From NCBI RefSeq assembly GCF_963678635.1, contig NC_087064.1:8655671-8719670 (forward strand): a stretch of 64,000 nt of DNA, read 5' to 3'. Made by a program: the position numbers and the translations under genes. This DNA comes from Symsagittifera roscoffensis (taxonomy: Eukaryota; Xenacoelomorpha; Acoela; Convolutidae). Under the pieces are notes generated by a model. It ran no database searches. It was not told where the DNA came from and was given only the letters and a program-made list of their open reading frames with translations. This document shows, piece by piece, positions 22,755 through 31,364 of the stretch; position 1 is the stretch's first letter, and every line of letters begins with the position of its first letter.

Positions 22755-23347
22755 TTCTACATTTAATAATCTTTGCACCTCTGAAACATTTTACACTTTC
22801 ATTTTTCAAAATAACATGCTGACAAACAAGCAGCGATTCTAGTTCATAATTAGCCAATAGGATTCACCCAATCCGTCACCTTCTATAACTTTAACACAAA
22901 CCAACTAGACGAAAAATATTAAACTCCAGGCATATCTATAACTGTAACTCTACGACCTCCAGGTCAAAAATAAGCAAACCACTCCAACTTGACAACTAAA
23001 ATAAATATCACCATAATATCATAACCCTCCCTTATCTAATAAACCAAAGATCAACAATATTTCCCCAACTCAGACCTCAAATATCCCCCAAACAAATATG
23101 TTAAATTAGCCTAAAGTAAAAGAACGACCATTTTATTTAGCCTAAAGTATAAAAATCTCAAAAATACCCCAGATCACTTGACAAATGAAAATAAAGACAA
23201 AGAAGACCTCCCGATCACCATAAAAATTGCCCCCAACAATATTTCACAAAACTCAACCCACTTGTCAAAAAACTAATAAATAATCCGACCACACTTTAAA
23301 ATTGCCCCAAACAACAAAAAATATTCGATCACGAAGTCATTTCTTAA
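22755..23347 (+). other. Conserved non-coding spacer between Pol and ORF A
   Basis: About 590 nt, conserved at 59270-59869 in copy 2, without a frame of note. It carries the phrase 'tagcctaaagta' twice (about 23107 and 23139), the second running into TATAAAA. Candidate location of splice acceptors or an internal promoter for the downstream gene block. Confidence 0.5.
23148..23154 (+). promoter_or_regulatory. Possible internal TATA box (TATAAAA)
   Basis: TATAAAA lies 194 nt upstream of the ORF A start and is kept at 59671-59677 in copy 2 within a conserved 'gcctaaagtataaaaatctc' context. In an AT-rich element one TATAAAA is weak evidence; conservation and position make it worth testing. Confidence 0.3.
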
Positions 23348-23578
23348 ATGCTCTTCTATCAAACAGTCACTAAAATTATCACAAACCTCAAACAATTTTT
23401 TACGATACTTAAAACTTTCATAATAGTTCTTTTTGATATCCTTGAACCTTTTCTAATAATCTTAATCATTTTTTGTAATATTTTTTTAATTTTCTACACT
23501 ATATTCGAACTATTTCTCCAACTTTCAAAAACCCTTGATTATATCCACAGGTACGATTTATTCAACTTGTCTAAATGA
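23348..23578 (+). CDS. ORF A, small hydrophobic protein (76 aa)
   Basis: The product has a long hydrophobic stretch from about residue 24 to 57 (IIVLFDILEPFLIILIIFCN onward), enough for one long or two short membrane helices, and a charged C-terminus. Copy 2 (59870-60100) has the same length; about 16 residues differ, mostly near the N-terminus and conservatively, so it evolves faster than its neighbour but the frame and hydrophobicity persist. Its TGA stop overlaps the ATG of ORF B (ATGA). A CAG/GTACGA splice-donor-like site at 23550/23551, conserved in copy 2, lies inside the frame. Function unknown; a viroporin-like or envelope-associated membrane protein is a reasonable but unproven idea. 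No homologue recognised. Confidence 0.65.
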   Translation: MLFYQTVTKIITNLKQFFTILKTFIIVLFDILEPFLIILIIFCNIFLIFYTIFELFLQLSKTLDYIHRYDLFNLSK

Positions 23579-23763
23579 TACGAACTATTTTCAGTAGAAC
23601 TGATATTTTTCTACTATTCGTAATTTTCATAACATTTCTATCATCCCTCATTTTGACAATATGCAATTGTATAAAGAAAGCAATCATCACATTCGCTCTA
23701 GCAACAATCCTCCTAATTCTTTTCTTAGAAGAATACTATAATAAACATAAACTTTTTCACTAA
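23575..23763 (+). CDS. ORF B, small membrane protein (62 aa)
   Basis: Starts in a 4-base ATGA overlap with the ORF A stop. Two hydrophobic segments (about residues 10-30, IFLLFVIFITFLSSLILTI, and 36-52, AIITFALATILLILFL) are separated by a CNCIKK-type loop, suggesting a helical hairpin in a membrane. Copy 2 (60097-60285) has the same length with about five changes, better conserved than ORF A. The stop is followed closely by the opening of ORF C. The ATGA overlap suggests termination-reinitiation coupling. No family recognised; with ORF A it forms a two-gene membrane module just upstream of the envelope region. Confidence 0.65.
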   Translation: MIRTIFSRTDIFLLFVIFITFLSSLILTICNCIKKAIITFALATILLILFLEEYYNKHKLFH

Positions 23764-24903
23764 AAGAATAGACCAAAAAAGCAATCAAAAATTGCTACCC
23801 AACAGTCACAAAGTCAGTCTTCACCGACATCATCCCAAGATAACCCAACAACACCAACTACCCAAAATCCTCAAACATCTACACGAATTTCCTTTCAAGA
23901 TAACCCATACACTTTTGAAGAACGACACGCTCGTTTATCAGAACCACTAGAACCAGTTCAACGACAAGCACCTCTAAGTGAACCAACATATAACTTATAC
24001 CCAACACTACCACAAGAATTAAGTAGAATAAGAAATCCTAGTCAAAACCAAAATACAGTCAAAATAAATAGACAAATTATACATCCTCGACGAAACAGAA
24101 ATTTTCAAACTCCCCGAGTTCATTTTGAAATACCTCAATCCCCATCACAAAACACTCCAGAAAACCCCATTGGTATATTACCAGAAACCCCTACGCTTCT
24201 TTCACAACGTAGCACCTCAAGCTTACCATCAGATTATTTAGGTTCAACACCAACATCTGAACAAATACGTGAAAATCCCTTTAACCCCCCAAACCAGGCA
24301 TCACGACTACCATATTGGACAACACATTCATTTACACAAGGTGAACTAAATTTAGTCAATGATCCAATAGATATTTCTACGGATACAACAACATCCTCAT
24401 CACTACCAGAAACATTATCACTACCATCAACACCATCAATAAGCCAGATTTCACCACCACCTTTTAACTTAAATTTTCCAAATAATCTCGACGCCAGATA
24501 TAGAGAACAATCATCAATAAATATCCCTTTAAGACTAGATTGGAATACATTTACAGCCCCTCCACCATTATTTGGACAACATCTAGAAAGTAATCGCCTT
24601 CACAACTGGGCACTTAATAGATTACAATACCGGCAAGACATTCACGACGAAATCCGTGATCACAATATCCAAATACTGCAACAAAACAGTTTACAATTAA
24701 AGTTTGAAATCACAGTTAAATTAAACAACATTACTCAACATCCCTACCCATTAAACCCACCAAACATAACAGCTCAATCACTACCACCACCATTTATAAC
24801 CACTGAAGTAATATATAAATACGACAGATATACCAAAAAGACAATTGGTTACATCACATTTTATAACCCATACTCAGGATTATCATACACATGTATATTC
24901 TAA
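23764..24903 (+). CDS. ORF C, 379 codons open but without any ATG; precedes Env
   Basis: The frame is open from directly after the ORF B stop to TAA at 24901-24903 and contains no ATG at all. The first about 230 codons are Ser/Thr/Pro/Gln-rich and probably disordered; the last about 145 look folded (LRLDWNTFTAPPPLFGQH; then alternating hydrophobic strands ending TIGYITFYNPYSGLSYTCIF). Copy 2 keeps the same open frame (60294-61424), also without ATG, although its frame relative to ORF B differs by one base, so it is not simple stop readthrough. AG acceptor-like sites follow 'ttgctac(c/t)caacag' at 23805 and at 23817, so it is probably the 3' exon of a spliced mRNA that takes its start codon from upstream. 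Its stop overlaps the Env start by 13 nt. Function unknown. Confidence 0.6.
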   Translation, partial: KNRPKKQSKIATQQSQSQSSPTSSQDNPTTPTTQNPQTSTRISFQDNPYTFEERHARLSEPLEPVQRQAPLSEPTYNLYPTLPQELSRIRNPSQNQNTVKINRQIIHPRRNRNFQTPRVHFEIPQSPSQNTPENPIGILPETPTLLSQRSTSSLPSDYLGSTPTSEQIRENPFNPPNQASRLPYWTTHSFTQGELNLVNDPIDISTDTTTSSSLPETLSLPSTPSISQISPPPFNLNFPNNLDARYREQSSINIPLRLDWNTFTAPPPLFGQHLESNRLHNWALNRLQYRQDIHDEIRDHNIQILQQNSLQLKFEITVKLNNITQHPYPLNPPNITAQSLPPPFITTEVIYKYDRYTKKTIGYITFYNPYSGLSYTCIF

Positions 24904-27499
24904 AACTATTAATTTTTCTCCAACTCCTTTTTCTAGTAATCTCAAATCAAAACATAAACCCTTCTCCCCGCAAGATTTATTAGTAACACATTACGATTGT
25001 GAAGAAAACGAACAAAAAACACTACACAAGTATGCAATAAATCAAGTATCACAATGCGAAACAGAACCCCAAGCCATAGAAACTACAAATGTAATAACAA
25101 CACTTTATTCAAAAGCCCGAGCAACTACAGTTATAGGATATAAATTCACAGCAACATTTTCTGAAAAGAAAGTACATTGTTCACAAGTCTCAAACGGAAA
25201 TAAAAACCGACTTGACCATGAATCATTCTACCAGAGTAATATAGAACGACTTTTACATCTCAATCCCGAAGATTGTAAAAACGAGTTACTCCGACTAAAC
25301 ATCACAAAAAATAAAAACACAGATAGAAAGTTAGTATATTTCCAAGTTTTTTCAGATTCTGTACATCAAGCAGAACTTGAAAGATATCAAGGACATATAA
25401 AACTAGATGAAAAGTACCCATATAACGGCGCACACGGACGATTAACTTATGATATACACGATAAACACTGGATACCACACATTGGTATAAATGACCCATC
25501 AAACTGCAAAGCAGACACAAAAAACAAAGGATACCAAGAGATCGTGTTTTTCGATTGGAAAATACAACTCGAAAAAATACAACTCACACGAGATTTATCA
25601 GACAACACAATGATCTATCAAGGAATTAGATTACCTTGTAAAAACGACCAAGGTTATTGCGACCCTACAACAAGAACACAAGCAACAATTGTTTGGTTCC
25701 CCGAAGACACATGTACAACATTTCAAGTAGCAAAAATACACGCTCGTATGATAAAAGTTCACGAAAAATATTTTATACAATCAAAACCATATGAACAAGT
25801 AAATCCATTACGAAAAATAAGTTCTAATTTTAGAAACATTCATAATATAGAAAATAAATTAACACGTTTTCAAATATATCAAGAAACAGAACTTGCATGT
25901 AAATACAGAAACCCACTCCACAAAACACAATACTCTGAAATATTAGTTGAATACGAAAATGGATTCGACAAGACCACTGGAAAACTAAAAGTTGACCCAT
26001 ACGCCACAAGTCATCCTCCAAATGAAGGAACATCATACATACCAGTTCATTTTCAAAAGTATACAGGTCAACCTGGTGGACATTTAAAGCCCCAAGACGA
26101 TCACAGCACACGTTTACAAGAACTATCCCTAATGAATAGTACATATTTTGGTAATATCCACTATGATATTCACTTGGATATGAAACTAAACTACACGATT
26201 AGCCGAATTTTTCAAGAAATGTCACTCTCCGAATTAGAAACACTACACCAACTATGCGAATTAGAAAGAACACAAATATTACAATCACTCGCACTAGCAG
26301 TATTAAAAATACCCTACGCAGGATATTTACTATCAGGAAATAGATCAAATTTTTTAGACTATGAAGGAAACATCTTATGGTTTTATACTTGTACTCAAAA
26401 AGTATCACCACTATACGTTTTTGAAGATAAACGATGCTATAAAAGAATCCCTATCTTTTATAAGAATAAAGTACATTTCGTTGACCCACTTTCACGAAGA
26501 ACCTATTTCTGCGATACCGCAGTCCCATGTGGATCAGAAAATAGCCACAAGGTAGTACAGCTAAACCCTGATGAAGATAAATATTACCTTCTCACCCCAT
26601 ATCCCATATTAATGCAATCACTCAAAAAATTTTCACCAGAAAGCATTCGCGCTATCGCTCGAAACCCAAATATAGACTTACAATCAATAGGAATATACTC
26701 AAAATCAGATATTCAACATCACATTAGAACACAACAATTCCAAGAATTATTAACACAAATGGACACAATACAAAGACAATCAATTGACCAAAACTTACGC
26801 AAACTTGCCGAAACCGCAGGATTTGCTGACATCTATACGCAAGACTATAGCGGATATTTTAAAGACATTAAAGATTATATATATCTAAACGGTGAAAAAT
26901 ACCGTCCCCAAGATATATCACCTATCAAAATTTTTAGCTTTGTTACACTCAAGAATGAAATTCTTGATTTTCTAGGATGGCCCTACTACATCTTAGAAAA
27001 ACTGACTATTTTATACGCAATGTTTAACTTTATTGGATTTCTTTTTTCACTCTTAAAAGGAATCTATAACACATGTGCTATACACACACAAGTCAATAGA
27101 CAAGCAAGTGTAGCACGCATACTATTTGCAGGATTTTTTGGAATCTTTTCTACATCTATAAACAAAATTCTTTTAGACGCACAAATAAAAGAATATAACA
27201 CAAAAATAGCAACAAGACAGAACACATACGACGAAGAACATAACAATGTAGATACAACACCAAAAGCACCACAGCTACCACCCCTACCACATAACCATCC
27301 ATTATCCCTAGTCCCACGTAATTTTCGAAATTTAGCCATAACACATAATCAAAATTTTAGACCAACTATATCACAAAGTCCCATCCAACATATAATGCCA
27401 CACCACTCACAAGATGACAATACTTATGAACAAATTATAGAACAACCCCATACCACCGCTTTTCAGTCTCAAAATAATAATTTTTTTAGCCCACGATGA
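24891..27499 (+). pseudogene. env: Env glycoprotein resembling jingchuviral (chuvirus-type) glycoproteins; copy 1 frame-broken after the signal peptide
   Basis: The ATG at 24891 gives a signal peptide (hydrophobic core ILKLLIFLQLLFLVI), but 10 bases present in copy 2 are missing at 24970/24971, putting the ectodomain (24971-27499) in another frame. The ectodomain is Cys-rich. At 26290-26620 it has a conserved-looking core: YLLSGNRSNFL, then W-x-Y-x-C, an SPL motif, CYKRIPIFY, FVDP, and PYP. This pattern is, to my knowledge, characteristic of Jingchuvirales glycoproteins and of related envelope genes captured by insect BEL/Pao elements. A membrane segment lies at about 27001-27060 with a second hydrophobic stretch at 27112-27165 and a long Pro-rich tail. 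Its stop overlaps the ORF E start (ATGA). Presumed role: membrane fusion. The family call is by eye. Confidence 0.7.
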
Positions 27500-29304
27500 G
27501 CCGACAACTTGGATCCCTACACCGTTCAAATTCCCACCCAACCAACCTCACTACTCCCATTACAATAATACCACTTTTTGCTTTCCCGCCACCCGATTTC
27601 CCAACCAGTAATGTAACATCAGGCATGAGTTCCGATACTAATTCACACATCTCAGTTTTATACTCCACATCACAACTCAATAACCCGAATATTGAAACCC
27701 CCGATGAATTTGCCGACTCTGAACCATCTCCATCCAATAATTTTCCCACCAACCCCTCAATTTTTTCCCAACTCCCTTTTCAACCCATATTACCAAATAA
27801 CCCTGACCCATCCAATTCTACACCCTCTTATGCTTCCCAAGTCACTCCAACCTATTCCTCACTTCACTCAGACCAATCATATCATTCTCCAGATACCCCC
27901 CGAATCTCCCCAGAACTAGATAACTTCATTACCCTACAACAACAACCCTATCACCTTGACATCCCAACCATAAACCAAATCTCATCCACAATAGATTCAT
28001 CCAACCCTCCTACCCCTACAGCCTCTTCAATTTATACTGAATCATTAGCACCATCATCCACATCTACTGAATCTTCACTTAGCACTAATAGAGCTTACCG
28101 CACTTTTAAAATAAAGTTCCCCAACCATCCTTTCCCAGCGAAACCAGGAACAGCCCGTGAATATATCAACCATCCAAAACACACTAACACAAAAGAATTT
28201 TTAGCTATCACCTTACCCTCATTTCCACAATACACCTTAAACACCCCTCACGACACTAACGAGACACGTAACTTTGTAGACGAACACGTTTTAATGCCTA
28301 CCCTTCCTTGGACCTCATATTATCATTTTACTAATCCCCTTTGCTTACCTTTATCTAGCACTCACATCGATATAGAACGAAATAAGGACATGCTATATCG
28401 ACTCACTACACCACTAACATCTAGACAATTTACTTACATTGGATATAAAAAATCACTAAAAACACACACTGCACCCCGAGCAAATGAATTTACACTAGAA
28501 TATTACGATCATAACATCATCAGAACTAACCAAGATCAATTCTTAGACGACGATCGCTTCGCTAACCCACAAATCACCGAGAAATTTTTCATTAAAACAC
28601 CATATGTATTTACACTAAATATCTTCGATCGCAAGTTTGACCACATTATTTCAGAAGCACTAACAGACACACAAGCCTACGAAAGTTTCAAAGAACGCTT
28701 CCAAATATTTTCACTAACCTTTCATTTCCTTGCACCACATGAAAGAGATTTGCACTGCTCACACGATATTATGTTACGCACTAAACAAACACACACATAT
28801 ACTTATTATCGTTTTATCCAAAATCACTTCGACCTACACACTCCCTCCAGACAACCACACCATCGTTTTCAATTCATCAATTCCAAATACACCTCACCAT
28901 TCTTTCTTAACTTCACATATTGTATTAAAGATACTAACCTTCATGGTATTCTTCGAAATTATGATCCCATAACCCAAATGTATATTTTTTGTCCCATCAC
29001 CAAGACCTTCAACGCAGAAGAATCCCGACCCTTCCTTATCCCACACGAATTTGTACAACCTATAGAAATCCCCATTTTAGAATTCATCCATAACACTAAA
29101 TTCAATCACAAATTATATAATCTAATCCAAAGCACACCTTATGAATTTGCAGTTGGCACTGAAGAACTAACCACCATTAAAGCACTTCAATTGCTTTGGC
29201 CACTACTTCAAACTAAAAATATCATCCGCATTTTAGCTAAATTACTAACAACTTCAGATCTCATCCACGACATCTTCCCCCACGGTTTCTTCCCCGACGA
29301 CTAA
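27496..29304 (+). CDS. ORF E, 602-aa protein of unknown function downstream of Env
   Basis: Starts in an ATGA overlap with the Env stop. The first about 200 residues are Ser/Thr/Pro/Asn-rich and look disordered; residues about 205-600 look folded, with many aromatic residues and scattered Cys and His (for example TYIGYKKSLKTH, FTLEYYDHN, LTFHFLAPHERDLHCSHD). No signal peptide or membrane segment was seen, so a cytosolic or virion-internal protein is more likely than a second envelope. Disordered N-terminus plus folded C-terminus is the same plan as ORF C. The coding strand is C/T-rich, unlike the A-rich Gag-Pol, which may point to a separate origin. The corresponding part of copy 2 lies outside the window, so selection cannot be judged here. 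I do not recognise it. Confidence 0.7.
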   Translation: MSRQLGSLHRSNSHPTNLTTPITIIPLFAFPPPDFPTSNVTSGMSSDTNSHISVLYSTSQLNNPNIETPDEFADSEPSPSNNFPTNPSIFSQLPFQPILPNNPDPSNSTPSYASQVTPTYSSLHSDQSYHSPDTPRISPELDNFITLQQQPYHLDIPTINQISSTIDSSNPPTPTASSIYTESLAPSSTSTESSLSTNRAYRTFKIKFPNHPFPAKPGTAREYINHPKHTNTKEFLAITLPSFPQYTLNTPHDTNETRNFVDEHVLMPTLPWTSYYHFTNPLCLPLSSTHIDIERNKDMLYRLTTPLTSRQFTYIGYKKSLKTHTAPRANEFTLEYYDHNIIRTNQDQFLDDDRFANPQITEKFFIKTPYVFTLNIFDRKFDHIISEALTDTQAYESFKERFQIFSLTFHFLAPHERDLHCSHDIMLRTKQTHTYTYYRFIQNHFDLHTPSRQPHHRFQFINSKYTSPFFLNFTYCIKDTNLHGILRNYDPITQMYIFCPITKTFNAEESRPFLIPHEFVQPIEIPILEFIHNTKFNHKLYNLIQSTPYEFAVGTEELTTIKALQLLWPLLQTKNIIRILAKLLTTSDLIHDIFPHGFFPDD

Positions 29305-29307
29305 CAG

Positions 29308-29383
29308 GTAAGTATGAATTATACATATTACTAACTAATTAAAATATTAGAAACTCACCATTATTTATCCATGTTTTCTTTAG
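29308..29383 (+). other. Predicted 76-nt spliceosomal intron just after the ORF E stop
   Basis: CAG/GTAAGT directly follows the stop codon, TACTAAC (branch-point consensus) lies in the middle, and TTTTCTTTAG ends the interval. All three intron signals are near ideal and the size is typical of small invertebrate introns. The exon junction would fall 3 nt after the stop. Confidence 0.6.
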
Positions 29384-30417
29384 AATTTTAGCCTTCACCC
29401 AACGATCATCTGAAAAATTCACAAAAGAAAATAAAAAATTGAAAACTTCTTCAAACTGTTTAAAACTCTATTAATTTTTTTTCATCAAATAATTAAATAA
29501 ATATAATACCAATGCAGTAATTTAATTTATAAATTTTTCGCCCACAAGCAGTAAATCTAAAAATAATGAAAATTTGTAACTTAATTTTCCCCAACAACTA
29601 GCAGTAAAATTAAAAATTCTATGTAGTAAATTAATAAGAAGCAAATGCAGTACTAACCTTTTGATATTTTTTTTTCACTCGCACAAGAATTCTATCCAAA
29701 CTCGCACAGCTCGCCCACGAAGAATTGTTTAAATAATGAATTTCAGTTTCAAGCTTTCACAACTCAACAACTCTAACACACGATAACAAGTTTCAAACTT
29801 TCCTTTAACCCGGTTGGAAAGGAATTATATACTAAACAAAACTAACCAATGCAGCTTACTAAACACCACAACACATAGCATAACAGCATGACTAAGAAAA
29901 GGAAACCAACGGTACCCAAACCGGATTAACCCAGTTTAAAACTCGATAATTTATTCTTTTGAAGACTATTATAAAGTCTAAGAAAGAAATAATAAAACAC
30001 AAAAAAGTCGAAAGACAAACCCATACCACAAACAATTTGATTTTTGAAAAAAGGACACAACCAACAAAACATAAGAAAAACCACAACAAACCCAACATAA
30101 AACGTTGTCACATAACAGGACTTCTCACAAAAACCGCATGCAATCATACTCCCACTCCTGGCCTAACCCACCAGGAAGGACGTCCTGAGCATGCTCTATA
30201 GCCGGCCTAACCCACCGCGCTACATCCACGCTTTGTGACCACACTCCTATTTTTAATAAGAGCTACTCAAGGGTGAGTAACTCTTCAAAATAACTGAACT
30301 AAAACAAAAAGCTTTTGTGAAAACAACTAACTAAAATCATAATTAAAAGATATTAAACTAATAAAAGTTTTATAAAATGTAAATTACATTATGCAATACA
30401 TAGATCAGAATACAACA
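29384..30417 (+). other. Non-coding 3' region of copy 1
   Basis: Holds a cluster of GCAGTAA motifs at 29514, 29548, 29601, 29624 (variant) and 29647. A GC-richer block at about 30130-30240 includes 'ggcctaaccca' twice and, on the minus strand, TAGCGCGGTGGG resembling a tRNA A box. No clear B box was found, so a tRNA-derived SINE is only a possibility. Confidence 0.35.
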
Positions 30418-30847
30418 CTAAGGACGAACATCCAAAGACAAAACGACCCCACTACACTCGAGAAAGAATGGCCAACTACAATCGATATGCCGCTCACAAT
30501 CACAACTCAAAGGATTTAGAGTACGACTTGACTTCGCAGAAAAGGACTTCATTGAACTAGACCAATGACCACCTCGATGTTCAAGTATACGTACAGATCC
30601 GAGTAACCAGGCATCCCCTCCATGCACAATCTCCACGCCATTCCTAGACAAGATCAAAACACAAAGAAGTTCTCATTAATGAAACAGAAAAACCTGACAT
30701 AGCCAACCATTCTGAAATCAGATTTGAGTTTGTTGCAAAGACCCAGTCGTTGTCATGAGATGACACAACGATCGAACCTGGAACTTCTCTAACAAGAGAA
30801 CCCAGAAGAAATATGATGTTCGCCAAATACCAACGTCCATCATCCAT
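30418..30847 (-). CDS. Possible antisense gene or captured host fragment beside the 3' LTR
   Basis: On the minus strand an ATG at 30847 opens a protein-like frame (DNDWVFATNSNLISEWLAMS) reaching TCAG/GTTTTT at 30694/30693. A pyrimidine-rich TTGTCTAG acceptor at 30644 is followed by a second frame running to a stop at 30418-30420 (IVHGGDAWLLGSVRILEH...CDCERHIDC). The implied intron would be 50 nt. However, the reading phase across it favours a different, shorter frame in the second exon, so the model is not settled. Base composition is less A-rich than the rest of the element. It could be a host gene piece captured in antisense, which would explain why an intron survives reverse transcription, or an antisense accessory gene. 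It may also be chance. Confidence 0.3.
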
Positions 30848-30892
30848 CCTTTGAATTGCAGAAAGACTATTCTAAAAAACTCTGTAAAACCC

Positions 30893-30899
30893 GGATGGG
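30893..30899 (+). promoter_or_regulatory. Weak polypurine tract
   Basis: GGATGGG directly precedes the 3' LTR at the place expected for the plus-strand primer. It is short and interrupted by one T, so this is a positional call. Confidence 0.35.
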
Positions 30900-31309
30900 T
30901 GGAACCTGATCTAAACTACATTTTATGATTGGATAAATTAGATATTTTACCAATGTAAAGTATTTAATATTAACCAATCATGATCCATCTGACTAACAAT
31001 CCACTTATTTGTAAGTGCTGAAATTACTTGTAATTTCAGCACCAGAGAGATTTGAATTTAACTTAGAAATTAGTTGACTCTCCAAGAAGACTTCAGCAAC
31101 CGCAATAAACCAGTATACCCTAGATCTATTGAGCCTAGCAGAGACTAGTTAAACAACCTGAGACTAGATAGTATAAGAGTAAGATTAGGATCGGTATTAG
31201 ACTAAGAAGTTGCACGAATCTATCCGGCCGAAAATAAGATAGCGTGACGAGCAGACGGTGTACCCTATCCGAAATTACTCTATGAGTTATACCCATCGGT
31301 CATAACTCA
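30900..31309 (+). repeat. 3' LTR of copy 1 (410 bp)
   Basis: Base-for-base the same as 12398-12807 as far as I can read. It includes the hairpin (31015-31042), AATAAA and TATAAG. Followed by the CAGC duplication. Confidence 0.93.
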
Positions 31310-31313
31310 CAGC
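31310..31313. repeat. Target-site duplication CAGC (right)
   Basis: Matches 12394-12397. Confidence 0.85.
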
Positions 31314-31364
31314 GTTTCTCAGAAAACGAATTATGTTCTTGTTTAAGAATTGAGCATTATGACC

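Larger units (their letters stand above)
12398..31309 (+). mobile_element. Giant env-bearing Ty3/gypsy-like LTR retroelement, copy 1 (complete, 18.9 kb)
   Basis: Bounded by 410-bp LTRs that start TG and end CA, are identical as far as I can compare by eye, and are flanked by the 4-bp duplication CAGC. Internal order: PBS, ORF0, leader, ORF1, Gag-Pol, hydrophobic ORFs A and B, ATG-less ORF C, Env, ORF E, and about 1.6 kb of non-coding 3' sequence. The domain order protease-RT-RNase H-integrase and the GPY motif after the integrase core place it in Ty3/gypsy (Metaviridae-like). It is about twice the usual size. Identical LTRs indicate a very recent insertion. Three frame breaks (Pol about 19704 and about 22455; Env at 24970/24971) indicate the copy is not autonomous, unless some are sequencing errors. 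Confidence 0.93.

Noticed and set aside
24845..24970. An apparent extended N-terminus of the copy 1 Env frame starting at a TTG at 24845
   Set aside because: It is the ORF C region read in another frame. Copy 2 shows the real start is the ATG within the ORF C terminus, followed by a signal peptide; copy 1 has lost 10 bases.
30130..30240. tRNA gene or SINE on the minus strand
   Set aside because: An A-box-like TAGCGCGGTGGG is present but no B box or cloverleaf could be found.
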